64,000 nt of DNA. Origin: Vallitalea sp. (GTDB taxonomy: Bacteria > Bacillota > Clostridia > Lachnospirales > Vallitaleaceae). The notes below the pieces were generated by a model. The model ran no database searches and was not told the origin of the DNA. It saw only the letters and a list, made by a program, of their open reading frames with translations. Below, piece by piece: positions 1 through 8,391 of the stretch. Within the stretch, counting starts at the first letter, position 1; every line of letters starts with the position of its first letter. Both the position numbers and the translations under genes were made by a program. The stretch lies in NCBI GenBank assembly GCA_025210515.1, contig JAOARM010000004.1, positions 1 to 64,000 on the forward strand, in the 5' to 3' direction.

Positions 1-57
1 AGTTTTAATAACATAAAGAATCTCAACATTTTTGGAACATGATATTTTTAAACGCAT
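1..57 (-). CDS. Start of an IS1634-like transposase (partial, runs off left edge)
   Basis: The minus strand reads ATG at 57 followed by 18 open codons to the window edge, preceded by a GGGGG-type ribosome binding site and a TATAAT-like box near 85-90. The translated start (MRLKISCSKNVEILYVIKT) resembles what I recall of IS1634-family (IS4-like DDE) transposase N-termini, which open with a short basic strand ending in YVIKS/T. Only 19 residues are visible, so the family call is tentative. A GC-rich near-palindrome at 94-107 lies upstream and could be part of the element's end. Confidence 0.35.
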   Translation of the reverse strand, partial: MRLKISCSKNVEILYVIKT

Positions 58-147
58 AGTACCTACCCCCTAATAGATACATTATATCATGACACGCCAT
101 GGCACGAAATAATTATATGAAAAAATTGACAAAAAAATAGCCATTAT

Positions 148-261
148 ATGGGGTATGAGAAGATCTTATTAAGTTGCAAGTGTCAAACTCCCGTATCAGA
201 GGAAGGTTATGAAAAGCTGATAAAACATAGACTTAACAAAATTAAATCTTCTGCTGAATGA
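148..261 (+). other. Possible 37-codon ORF or gene remnant
   Basis: An ATG at 148 opens 37 codons ending in TGA at 259-261. The product has a CxC pair and a basic helix-like tail. There is no convincing ribosome binding site and I recognise no family. It may be the debris of a longer gene between the transposase and the riboswitch; treat it as a weak candidate. Confidence 0.15.
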
Positions 262-304
262 TATAAGTTAATTAATAGATTATTAGTAAAGAATAATATT
301 AGTC

Positions 305-332
305 TTGACATATTATATATACAGTATATAAT
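305..332 (+). promoter_or_regulatory. Promoter of the cobalamin riboswitch transcript
   Basis: TTGACA at 305-310 and TATAAT at 327-332 are exact matches to the housekeeping consensus with a 16-bp spacer. The predicted start near 340 places the riboswitch within the first 60 nt of the transcript. Confidence 0.75.
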
Positions 333-399
333 GAAGATATCTTATCTATGTTTAGAAAAATTAGTATATAGAATTATGCTATATTAATGAAAAGTTAAT

Positions 400-552
400 A
401 GTATAAAAGGTCTTATTAATAAGTTAATAGGGAAAGTGGTTATAATCCACTGCAGCCCCCGCTACTGTAATTGGTGATGAAATCTAATAAAGTCATTGGG
501 AAACTGAGAAGACTAGATAGTAAAATGAACCATGAGCCAGGAGACCTACCTT
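400..552 (+). ncRNA. Cobalamin (B12) riboswitch
   Basis: The conserved core elements appear in the expected order: GGGAA near 430, the GCAGCCCCCGCTACTGT block at about 454-470, an AGTCATTGG segment near 491, and a B12 box (GAGCCAGGAGACCTACC) at 534-550. It lies upstream of a btuFCD-type importer, the classic target, so adenosylcobalamin is expected to reduce expression. A separate terminator hairpin follows at 613-639. Confidence 0.93.
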
Positions 553-612
553 TTATCATGTTTTCGACTTTCGGTGGGAGAGTGTAGATGACAATATTTA
601 TATATGTAATCT

Positions 613-639
613 AACTGTGCCTTTTTGCACAGTTTTTTT
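613..639 (+). terminator. Intrinsic terminator of the B12 riboswitch
   Basis: Stem AACTGTGC (613-620) pairs with GCACAGTT (626-633) across a CTTTT-type loop and runs into a T tract. It sits about 60 nt past the B12 box and is the likely expression platform for attenuation of btuFCD. Confidence 0.85.
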
Positions 640-690
640 GTTTTGTAGAAATCTTATACAAATTTTACGAAAGGTAACATGAAAATATAC

Positions 691-818
691 GAGCCTAGCG
701 TAGATTATATAGGGTAATATGGAGCACGAGCCAGGACGGCGAGGTCAGCTGTTTTAATCAGGACGATTAATTAGCTGACGGAATATTACCCTATATAATT
801 GGAGCGGAAGTTGAGCTT
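691..818 (+). repeat. Structured intergenic repeat, copy 1
   Basis: A perfect 17-bp inverted repeat (704-720 with 783-799) encloses a short hairpin (GCC 730-732 with GGC 738-740) and a longer hairpin (GTCAGCT 744-750 with AGCTGAC 773-779, inner TTAATC/GATTAA, loop AGGAC). The predicted fold is a three-way junction. A reverse-oriented copy with the same arms and flanks (AGCGTAGA on one side, GGAGCGGAA on the other) lies at 54091-54218. A more distant relative is at 35672-35775. The element sits between the riboswitch terminator and btuF, so it would be part of the read-through mRNA. Confidence 0.8.
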
Positions 819-883
819 GAAGCATGATATTACTTTAATTATTTAGGTTAAACAGATAAGAGTAAAATGAGGAGGAAATTATA

Positions 884-1936
884 ATGAAAAAACTTTTAAA
901 ACTAATTATTTCTACTATGTTAATAACTGCTATAGTTTTTAACTTAGGAGCTTGTGGGAAGAAAACACCTGCAGATGATGTATACAAAGACAATGATGTA
1001 ACTGTAGATTCAACTAAAGATTCCGAGAAGGATAATACTGAATCCGATAAAGAAAAAGAAGAAGATAAAAAAGAGCAAGAAGATAATCAAAAAGAACAAG
1101 ATAGCACAGTAACTGTTTATCCTTATGTAATAACAGATACTTTTGGTAATGAAATCACTATTGAAAAAGAGCCACAAACAATAGTATCTATTTCTCCAGA
1201 AATTACTGAAACTATATTTGCATTAGGACTTGGTGATAAGTTAATTGGAAGAACAGAGTTTTGTGACTACCCAAGTGAAGTAGTTGATATAAAATCAGTT
1301 GGTACATTATCAGAAGTAAATACAGAAATTATTGTTGAACTTAATCCAGATATAATATTTGTTTCTTCATTAGTAAAAGAAGAAGTAGTTAAACAATTAA
1401 TGGATAATGGGCTTACTGTTGTAACACTTAACTGGAACGAATCATTTGAAGGTGTATACTCTTATATAAATACGATAGGTGCTATTCTTAATAAAAAAGA
1501 AGATGCTATGAAATACACAGAAATGTTGAAAGAAAAAGTAGATAAATTAGTAGCATCAGTAGAAGGATTAGAAAAACCTACAGCTTATTTTGTTGTTTGG
1601 GCTGGAGATACAGATTCTACTGCAACTGGGGACACTTTCCTGGGAGAAATGATGGAAATGGCAGGAGCACAAAATGTAGCAGCTGATGGTGTAAACTGGT
1701 CATATAGCATAGAGCAACTTATTGATAAAGATCCACAAATTATTATTTGTCCAAAATTAAATAATTTAAAGAAACAAATAGAAACATTAGATAGATACAA
1801 AGATTTAACAGCTGTTAAAGAAGGTAAAATATATGAAGTGGAGGATAATCTATACTTTAGACAAGGACCTAGATTAGTAGAAGGTTTAGCTAAGTTAATA
1901 GAAGTATTCCACCCAGAAGTATTAGATAAAGAATAA
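884..1936 (+). CDS. btuF: B12-type ABC transporter substrate-binding lipoprotein
   Basis: This is a cell-surface lipoprotein that should capture corrinoid and hand it to the adjacent permease. It has a signal peptide ending in a lipobox (LGAC, Cys24). An unusually long Asp/Glu/Lys linker follows (about residues 27-76), then a class III periplasmic-binding (TroA/FhuD/BtuF) fold starting at the VITDTFGNEITI segment with the typical SISPEITETIFALG motif. AGGAGG precedes the ATG. The cobalamin riboswitch upstream and the FecCD-type permease and ATPase downstream support B12 over iron-siderophore, which the protein alone could not decide. 350 residues fit the family once the linker is discounted. 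Confidence 0.82.
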   Translation: MKKLLKLIISTMLITAIVFNLGACGKKTPADDVYKDNDVTVDSTKDSEKDNTESDKEKEEDKKEQEDNQKEQDSTVTVYPYVITDTFGNEITIEKEPQTIVSISPEITETIFALGLGDKLIGRTEFCDYPSEVVDIKSVGTLSEVNTEIIVELNPDIIFVSSLVKEEVVKQLMDNGLTVVTLNWNESFEGVYSYINTIGAILNKKEDAMKYTEMLKEKVDKLVASVEGLEKPTAYFVVWAGDTDSTATGDTFLGEMMEMAGAQNVAADGVNWSYSIEQLIDKDPQIIICPKLNNLKKQIETLDRYKDLTAVKEGKIYEVEDNLYFRQGPRLVEGLAKLIEVFHPEVLDKE

Positions 1937-2246
1937 GTTAAATTAAGTAAATGAATTAATATAAGAAATTGTAATTAAATTATAAGGGGCTATAATATTA
2001 AGATATTAAGTTATATTTGATATACTATTAGTATGTTATTAATAATTATATAAATATCTATATTACAGCCCTTTACTAAAATGTATATAAAGATACAATT
2101 ATACCAAGAAAGGGATTACATCACATTCCAATAGGAAGTTTTGGTCATTAGAGAAGCTTTCTTACTGCATATGAAAATAGATCTGTTTTTCATATGGAAT
2201 TAGATAACTTTCATATAAGATAAAAAATATGAAGTAGGAGAAATTA
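1937..2246. other. btuF-btuC intergenic region with inverted repeat
   Basis: 310 bases without a gene. An imperfect inverted repeat (about 1982-2007 with 2051-2075, arms around AGGGCTRTAATAT) encloses an AT-rich stretch. The rest looks degenerate. The spacing is unusually long for two genes of one transporter, so the segment may be a small insertion. Confidence 0.5.
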
Positions 2247-3284
2247 ATGAATATATTTAAGAAAAACAGTATAATAATCAGTTTACTAATATTAATATTA
2301 GTAGTTATCTCATCATGTGGAATTGGGTCAGTAAAAATTGATTTTATGAATACTGGTAAAATTTTATTAGATAAAATACCATTTATAAGTAAACTAATAT
2401 CATTAGAAGGAATAAAACCATCTCATATAAAAATTATAAGTGATTTAAGATTACCTCGTATATTGGTCGCACTATTTACTGGAGGAGCATTAGCAGTTGT
2501 TGGATGTGCATTTCAAGGCGTATTCAAAAATCCTATGGCAGACCCTTTTGTTCTAGGTATATCATCAGGTGCTGCACTGGGTGCTACTATAGGCTTAATA
2601 TTTAATTTTAATAAATTAATATTTGGCTTTGCAGGTGTAACTATATTTGCATTTCTTGGTGCCATAATAACTGTAATGATTGTTCTTAGAATTGCATCTA
2701 TAGGCAAAAAACTTCCAGCAACAACACTATTACTAGCAGGAATTTCAATAAATTATTTATTTTCTGCAATTATTTCACTATTAATGTTATTAAATAGAAA
2801 TAAGCTAGAAAGCGTTTATCTCTGGACTCTAGGAAGTTTTAGTACTTCTAATTGGAAAGAAGTATTTCTTATTATTCCTGTAGTATTAGTATGTTCTATA
2901 GTATTAATGTTTTTCTCAAAAGACTTAAATATTATGTTACTAGGAGATGATACAGCACAAAGCCTAGGTATTAACGTTAATAAAACGAAAAAAGTAATAT
3001 TAGTAATATCATCGTTTATGATTGCTATAGTTGTATCAATAAGTGGAATAATTGGATTTGTTGGGCTTGTAATACCACATATAATAAGGATTATTAATGG
3101 ACCAGATCACAAAAAGCTAATACCACTTGCAATGCTTGTTGGAGCTATATTTATGATTATATGCGATACAATTGCTAGAACAATAATATCTCCATCTGAG
3201 TTATCTGTTGGGATAATTACATCATTATTTGGTGTGCCATTTTTCTTAGGTCTATTATATCAAAGAAAGAAATCACTTAGTTAA
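2247..3284 (+). CDS. btuC: B12-type ABC transporter permease (FecCD/BtuC family)
   Basis: Integral membrane permease that forms the translocation channel for corrinoid. The 345-residue protein has the usual FecCD layout: a first membrane helix ending in a GSVKI segment, the DLRLPRILVALFTGGALAV motif, the FKNPMADPFVLGISSGAALG motif after helix 2, and the late IIGFVGLVIPHIIR cytoplasmic loop that docks on the ATPase. GGAG precedes the ATG. The SSCG in helix 1 is not a lipobox here, since the family begins with this helix. It is 38 bases upstream of the ATPase gene and part of the same operon. Confidence 0.85.
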   Translation: MNIFKKNSIIISLLILILVVISSCGIGSVKIDFMNTGKILLDKIPFISKLISLEGIKPSHIKIISDLRLPRILVALFTGGALAVVGCAFQGVFKNPMADPFVLGISSGAALGATIGLIFNFNKLIFGFAGVTIFAFLGAIITVMIVLRIASIGKKLPATTLLLAGISINYLFSAIISLLMLLNRNKLESVYLWTLGSFSTSNWKEVFLIIPVVLVCSIVLMFFSKDLNIMLLGDDTAQSLGINVNKTKKVILVISSFMIAIVVSISGIIGFVGLVIPHIIRIINGPDHKKLIPLAMLVGAIFMIICDTIARTIISPSELSVGIITSLFGVPFFLGLLYQRKKSLS

Positions 3285-3322
3285 TAACAATAAGAAGATA
3301 TTTTGTAAAAGGAAGATAGAAT

Positions 3323-4099
3323 ATGAGTAGAATTATTAAAACTAATAATTTACAATTTAATTACGGAGATAAAAATATATTAAAAGATTTATCTATAGAT
3401 ATGGAAAAAGGATTATTTTATAGCATAATAGGACCTAATGGGTCAGGTAAAACAACTTTGTTAAAACTATTAGCGAATATTTTACCTTCTACTAAAAAAA
3501 CTATATATATTGATAATGAAGATATACATAATATAACTAAGAGAAATATTGCCAAGAAATTATCAGTTGTTCCACAGATTACTAATATTAACTATGAATT
3601 TACAGTCTTAGATATTGTTATGATGGGTAGAAGCCCATATATATCAAGATTTGGTAAGATAGATAATAAAGATACTGATATAGTAATGAAAGCGATGGAA
3701 GAGACAGGTGTCATTCATCTAAAAGATAACAAAGTTACTAATCTTAGTGGAGGAGAATTACAGAGAGTAGTTATTGCAAGGGCACTGGCACAAGAAACAG
3801 AAATCATGTTACTTGATGAACCAATTTCTCACTTAGATATTGGATATCAATATGAAATAACAGAGTTAGTTTATAAGCTATGTAGAGATAAAGGAATAAC
3901 TATTATTAACATTGTACATGACCTAAATATAGCAATGAGATATAGTGATAAGATTCTGATGTTAAAAGACGGTAAAATATATAGATATGGACAGCCACTA
4001 GATGTGATAACCAAAAATACTATAAAAGATGTATATGCAATTGATGTAGAGATTATTAATCACCCAGTTTTACATAATCAAAAAGTTATTGTTAAATAA
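3323..4099 (+). CDS. btuD: B12-type ABC transporter ATP-binding protein
   Basis: Cytoplasmic ATPase that powers the importer. Visible motifs are Walker A (GPNGSGKTT, about residue 39), a Q-loop in the SVVPQ segment, the ABC signature LSGGELQRV, Walker B IMLLDEP with the following SHLD D-loop, and the switch His in NIVHDLN. At 258 residues it has the normal FecE/BtuD length. An AAGGAAG ribosome binding site lies before the ATG. It is the last gene of the riboswitch-controlled operon, followed by a bidirectional terminator at 4102-4143. Confidence 0.85.
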   Translation: MSRIIKTNNLQFNYGDKNILKDLSIDMEKGLFYSIIGPNGSGKTTLLKLLANILPSTKKTIYIDNEDIHNITKRNIAKKLSVVPQITNINYEFTVLDIVMMGRSPYISRFGKIDNKDTDIVMKAMEETGVIHLKDNKVTNLSGGELQRVVIARALAQETEIMLLDEPISHLDIGYQYEITELVYKLCRDKGITIINIVHDLNIAMRYSDKILMLKDGKIYRYGQPLDVITKNTIKDVYAIDVEIINHPVLHNQKVIVK

Positions 4100-4101
4100 T
4101 A

Positions 4102-4143
4102 AAAGATAAAAATCAAAGTTTATTCACCTTGATTTTTATCTTT
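4102..4143. terminator. Bidirectional terminator between btuD and the small membrane gene
   Basis: AAAGATAAAAATCAA at 4102-4116 pairs with TTGATTTTTATCTTT at 4129-4143. The stem is flanked by A and T tracts, so it can stop transcription from both sides. It overlaps the last codons of the minus-strand gene. Confidence 0.7.
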
Positions 4144-4329
4144 TTTATATCTTAGATACCTGCCATAAAATCCAATGAAAATTGACAATACGCCAATTGA
4201 AGCAAAGCAGTATACAATTATTTCTACGCTATTTTTACTACTGCTAAATGCGTAATAAAGAGCTATTCCATATAACGCTAAGAAAAACAACACAACTCCC
4301 AGTATAAGTATCCTTTTAAGTCTATTCAT
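4120..4329 (-). CDS. Small two-helix membrane protein of unknown function
   Basis: The 69-residue product has two hydrophobic helices (about 6-28 and 38-55), a basic N-terminus and a very basic C-terminal tail (RYLRYKKDKNQ), so both ends are probably cytoplasmic. An AGGTG ribosome binding site precedes ATG, and a clear promoter lies upstream at 4378-4406, which supports it as a real gene. I recognise no named family. It converges with btuD. Confidence 0.6.
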   Translation of the reverse strand: MNRLKRILILGVVLFFLALYGIALYYAFSSSKNSVEIIVYCFASIGVLSIFIGFYGRYLRYKKDKNQGE

Positions 4330-4377
4330 ATGTTCACCTCAAGAAATTCGCCCAAATATAAGCTTTTGTCTTTTTAT

Positions 4378-4406
4378 AGTATATTTCAAAAAAATATGTA
4401 TGTCAA
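4378..4406 (-). promoter_or_regulatory. Promoter of the small membrane protein gene
   Basis: On the minus strand TTGACA (4406-4401) and TATACT (4383-4378) are separated by 17 bp, about 50 bases before the start codon. Confidence 0.65.
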
Positions 4407-4757
4407 ATTGTATTTTATAAGGTGAAATTGCAGTATTAACAATGTTATAATGATATGAATTATTAATAGATATAATATTATATAAAATAAGATAAAGATA
4501 TTGTGCTAGCAAGAAATTTGTTAGTGTAAAGATAAAAAAAGGGGGCTGTCTTATAGACAGCCCCTTAAAATGGGAGGATAGTTATTATTCTACCTTTCCA
4601 TAAGGAAGGTTATAACCGATTAAATTATTATAGGAATATAAATATTACATGTCCTAATAAGCTATCTTCTATATTATTAACAAAATAATAAACTTTATAC
4701 AATAAAATCAAATACTTTTTCATAAAAATAATATAAGAAATATATTAAGGATATATA
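4407..4757. other. AT-rich intergenic region with two hairpins
   Basis: No gene is seen. A strong hairpin GGGGCTGTC-TTATA-GACAGCCCC lies at 4542-4564, preceded by an A tract, which would make it a terminator for minus-strand transcription or a structured leader. A smaller hairpin (ACCTTTCC with GGAAGGT) lies near 4591-4608. The remaining 150 bases before the Csp gene are AT-rich; I could not identify a sporulation-sigma promoter with confidence. Confidence 0.5.
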
Positions 4758-7700
4758 ATGGATAATAATCAAAAGGTAGATGATAGGTTGAATTTAGCAA
4801 CTGAATTAACCGAAGAAGAAAGAAAATATACTAAAGATCTTAATGTAGGATATGATGAGGATAATAATACATGGGAATTAATAGTTAAATATAATGGGAA
4901 TATTAAAGAGATTGAAGAGATAGTTGCACTTACAGAAGATATCGAACAACTAACTAAAAATTACGCAATAATAACAATTAAACAAGAGAATATTGATAAG
5001 TTTGCAGCATTTACCCAGATTGAATATGTAGAAAAACCTAGTAGTTTATACTTCACATTAGATAAAAGTAAAAGAGCTTCTTGTATTACACCTGTTCAAG
5101 AAGTTTATGATCTTACAGGAAAAGGAGTTCTACTTGGAATTATTGACTCTGGAATTGATTATTCACATCCAGATTTTAGAAATGAAGATGGAACAACGAG
5201 AATTGTAAGTATATGGGATCAATCAATACCCGGAAATCCTCCAGATCAATTTAGTGAAGGAACAGAATATACAAGAGAAGATATTAATAGAGCATTACAA
5301 CAAAAAACTATGGCAGAGAGATTAGAGATAGTACCATCTAGAGATTTCAACGGTCATGGTACACATGTTGCAGGAATTGCAGGAGGAAATGGTAGAGCAA
5401 GTAATGGACGTTATACAGGTGTAGCCAAAGATGCAGAATATGTTATAGTCAAACTTGGAAGAAGAGGGCAAGAATCATTTCCAACAACGACAGAAATAAT
5501 GAGAGGACTTGTATATGTAATTAAAAAAGCAGAAGAATTACAAAAACCAATTGCTATTAATCTAAGTTTTGGCAATAACTATGGCTCTCATGATGGTAAA
5601 TCTTTATTTGAAACATTTATTGATAGTATGACCAATGAATGGAAAAATGTAATATCAGTGGGAGCTGGAAATGATGGAGCTACTTCATTACATACAAGCG
5701 GAAGCTTAACAGAAGGAGAAGAGGAAATAATAGAATTTAATATTTTTAGTGCTGAAGATAATGTAACGTTGTTGGTTTGGAAATCTTATACTGATGATAT
5801 TAATATATCTATACAAGCACCTAGCGGTAAATCATCGGGATTTATTAGTCCCACACTTGGAAAACAACAATTTATACTTGATGGAACTGAGATACTTGTA
5901 TATTATGGCGAACCTTCTCCATTTAATTTAGATCAACAAATATATATAGAACTTATTCCAAGTGGAAATAGACCTTATATAACGGAAGGAACATGGAAAA
6001 TTATTTTACAAGGAGAAAATATAGTAACTGGCGATTATGATATATGGATTCCTACATCTGTATTTAAAGAAACAAAATTTCTAAAGCCAACAGTAGATAC
6101 AACTTTAACAATGCCTTCATCAGCAACAAAAGTAATTACAGTTGGGGCATATGATTCAGAAACTAATAGTATAGCACCATTTTCTGGAAGAGGATATACT
6201 CGTCCTTCTAATACTGTCACTGTAAAACCAGATTTAGTTGCCCCAGGAGTTGATATTACATCAACAATACCTTCTGGTGGTTATAGTTCTCTTAGTGGCA
6301 CCAGCATGGCAACTCCTTTTGTTACAGGAGCTTCTGCATTACTAATGGAGTGGGGCATTGTAAAAGGTAATGACCCATATCTCTATGGAGAAAAAGTGAA
6401 ATCATATCTACAAAAATCTGCAAATAGAAATGAAAAAATAAGAGATTATCCTAATAATATATGGGGATATGGTACATTGTGTCTTGACAATGTTTTTAGA
6501 GAGCTTGGAGTATTAAGCTTAATGGAGAGTAATACTAATAATGCAGAAATAAGAAATAGTAGATTAGGAGAAGGAGATAATAAAGAAAAATGTCAAGAAG
6601 CTATATTATCAGACGAATATCTTGATTTATTAGTTGAATATGAAGATATTGAAGATATATATGAACAATATAATCCTGTATGCATTCAAATTATTAATGA
6701 TCAATTTGCAGTAGTACATATTAAAGTATTTGAAGATTGTAGTGGAATTTTATCAAAAGTAAATCTTAGTGGCGTACCACATGTATTTGGTCCATATGCT
6801 ACAAGTGCACTTGATGATGCGGGTATATTAACTTTTCATGACCAACCTTATGTACCACTGAGAGGAGAAGGAGTTCTAATTGGTATCGTTGATTCTGGAA
6901 TAGATTATACAAACGATATTTTCAAATATGAAGATAATACTACAAAAATAATAAGTATATGGGATCAAACAATAGAAGAAGGTCCATCGCCAGAAGGGTT
7001 TATATACGGAACAGAATATAGAGAAGAAGATATTAATAAGGCATTACAATCAGAAAATCCTAGAGAAATTGTGAAGACTGTTGATGAAACAGGGCACGGA
7101 ACATTTTTAGCAGGAGTAGCAGCAGGACGTAGTGATGAATCAAATGGATTTGTTGGAGCGGCACCAGATGCATCAATAGCAGTAGTTAAATTAAAAGAAG
7201 CCAAGAAATGTCTAAAAGAATTTTACTTACTAGAAGATGTAGATAGTGTTTATCAAAGCACAGATGTTATATTAGCAGCAAAATATCTTAGAGAAAAATC
7301 TGCACAATTACAGATGCCTTTTGTGCTTATAATAGGGCTTGGAAGTAATCAAGGAGCTCACGACGGTAGCTCTATTACAGAAAGTTATCTAGGTACTATA
7401 GCAACAAGAACTGGTAACGCTGTAACTGTAGCAGCAGGTAACGAATCCAATTCTGCTCATCATTATAGAGGACAATTTAATGAAGGAGATAGACAGAAAA
7501 ATATAGAAATTAAAGTGGGGGAAAATGAAAAAGGATTTACTTTTGATATTTGGAGTAATGCACCAGATAAAATTTCTCTATCTGTAACATCACCTACTGG
7601 AGAAGTAATTGATAGAATACCTGCAACGTTAACACAGAAAGAAGAAGTAAAATTTGTATTAGAAAATACAACTATATACATTGAATATCAATTATCAGAA

Positions 7701-8273
7701 GGTAGAACAGGCGATGAAGTAATATTTGTTAGAATGGAACAACCAACAGAAGGAATATGGACATTTAGTATTTACGGTGATTTGATTATTAATGGAAGAT
7801 TTGACGTATGGTTACCTAGAAAAGATTGGGTAGAAGAAGGAACAGTATTTTTACAACCTGATCCTTATACTACTATTACAGATCCATCATCAAGTCTTGG
7901 ACTAATAACAGCAGGTGCATATAATCATGAGACAGGTAGCTTATATCTTGCATCTGGAAGAGGATTAACTAGAGATGACGTTCAAAAACCAGATTTAGTT
8001 GCTCCCGGTGTAGGGGTGATAGGACCAAGACCTAATAACAGATACGGACCCATGACAGGAACTAGTATAAGTGCAGCAATAACAGGTGGAGCAGCCGCAT
8101 TATTACTAGAATGGGGAATAATTAAAGGCAATGATCCAGCTATGGATACAGGAAAAATAAGGAATTATCTAATAAGAGGAGCAACAAGAAAAAGACTAAT
8201 TAAATATCCTAATAGTGAATGGGGATATGGAGAGTTAAATCTACTTGGTGCTTTTGAAGCAATAAGAGGATAA
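4758..8273 (+). CDS. cspBA: Tandem subtilisin-like germination protease (CspBA-type, both halves with full triad)
   Basis: Two S8 subtilase units of the clostridial Csp family are fused in one 1171-residue protein, without a signal peptide, as expected for a spore-packaged protease. Unit 1 has a short prodomain (about 30-115) and the triad Asp130 (IIDSGIDY), His200 (NGHGTHVAG), Ser516 (SGTSMATP), with oxyanion Asn305. Unit 2 has its own prodomain-like segment (about 615-695) and Asp712, His780, Ser1103, Asn895. Csp proteases act on the cortex hydrolase SleC zymogen during germination. In C. difficile CspBA the second half is a pseudoprotease; here both triads look intact. The adjacent genes give no germination context. 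Confidence 0.85.
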   Translation: MDNNQKVDDRLNLATELTEEERKYTKDLNVGYDEDNNTWELIVKYNGNIKEIEEIVALTEDIEQLTKNYAIITIKQENIDKFAAFTQIEYVEKPSSLYFTLDKSKRASCITPVQEVYDLTGKGVLLGIIDSGIDYSHPDFRNEDGTTRIVSIWDQSIPGNPPDQFSEGTEYTREDINRALQQKTMAERLEIVPSRDFNGHGTHVAGIAGGNGRASNGRYTGVAKDAEYVIVKLGRRGQESFPTTTEIMRGLVYVIKKAEELQKPIAINLSFGNNYGSHDGKSLFETFIDSMTNEWKNVISVGAGNDGATSLHTSGSLTEGEEEIIEFNIFSAEDNVTLLVWKSYTDDINISIQAPSGKSSGFISPTLGKQQFILDGTEILVYYGEPSPFNLDQQIYIELIPSGNRPYITEGTWKIILQGENIVTGDYDIWIPTSVFKETKFLKPTVDTTLTMPSSATKVITVGAYDSETNSIAPFSGRGYTRPSNTVTVKPDLVAPGVDITSTIPSGGYSSLSGTSMATPFVTGASALLMEWGIVKGNDPYLYGEKVKSYLQKSANRNEKIRDYPNNIWGYGTLCLDNVFRELGVLSLMESNTNNAEIRNSRLGEGDNKEKCQEAILSDEYLDLLVEYEDIEDIYEQYNPVCIQIINDQFAVVHIKVFEDCSGILSKVNLSGVPHVFGPYATSALDDAGILTFHDQPYVPLRGEGVLIGIVDSGIDYTNDIFKYEDNTTKIISIWDQTIEEGPSPEGFIYGTEYREEDINKALQSENPREIVKTVDETGHGTFLAGVAAGRSDESNGFVGAAPDASIAVVKLKEAKKCLKEFYLLEDVDSVYQSTDVILAAKYLREKSAQLQMPFVLIIGLGSNQGAHDGSSITESYLGTIATRTGNAVTVAAGNESNSAHHYRGQFNEGDRQKNIEIKVGENEKGFTFDIWSNAPDKISLSVTSPTGEVIDRIPATLTQKEEVKFVLENTTIYIEYQLSEGRTGDEVIFVRMEQPTEGIWTFSIYGDLIINGRFDVWLPRKDWVEEGTVFLQPDPYTTITDPSSSLGLITAGAYNHETGSLYLASGRGLTRDDVQKPDLVAPGVGVIGPRPNNRYGPMTGTSISAAITGGAAALLLEWGIIKGNDPAMDTGKIRNYLIRGATRKRLIKYPNSEWGYGELNLLGAFEAIRG

Positions 8274-8391
8274 AAAATGTATGAAAATAAAGTTGATTAT
8301 AAGGATAATGTGTAGCATTAAAATATAATGTTTATTTTCCGTATATTATGGTATAATATGTAATGATACTAGAATGAATGGAGAAATACTA

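Noticed and set aside
2247..3284. BtuC as a lipoprotein because of SSCG near the N-terminus
   Set aside because: The segment is the first membrane helix of a FecCD permease followed by the family's usual GSVKI sequence.
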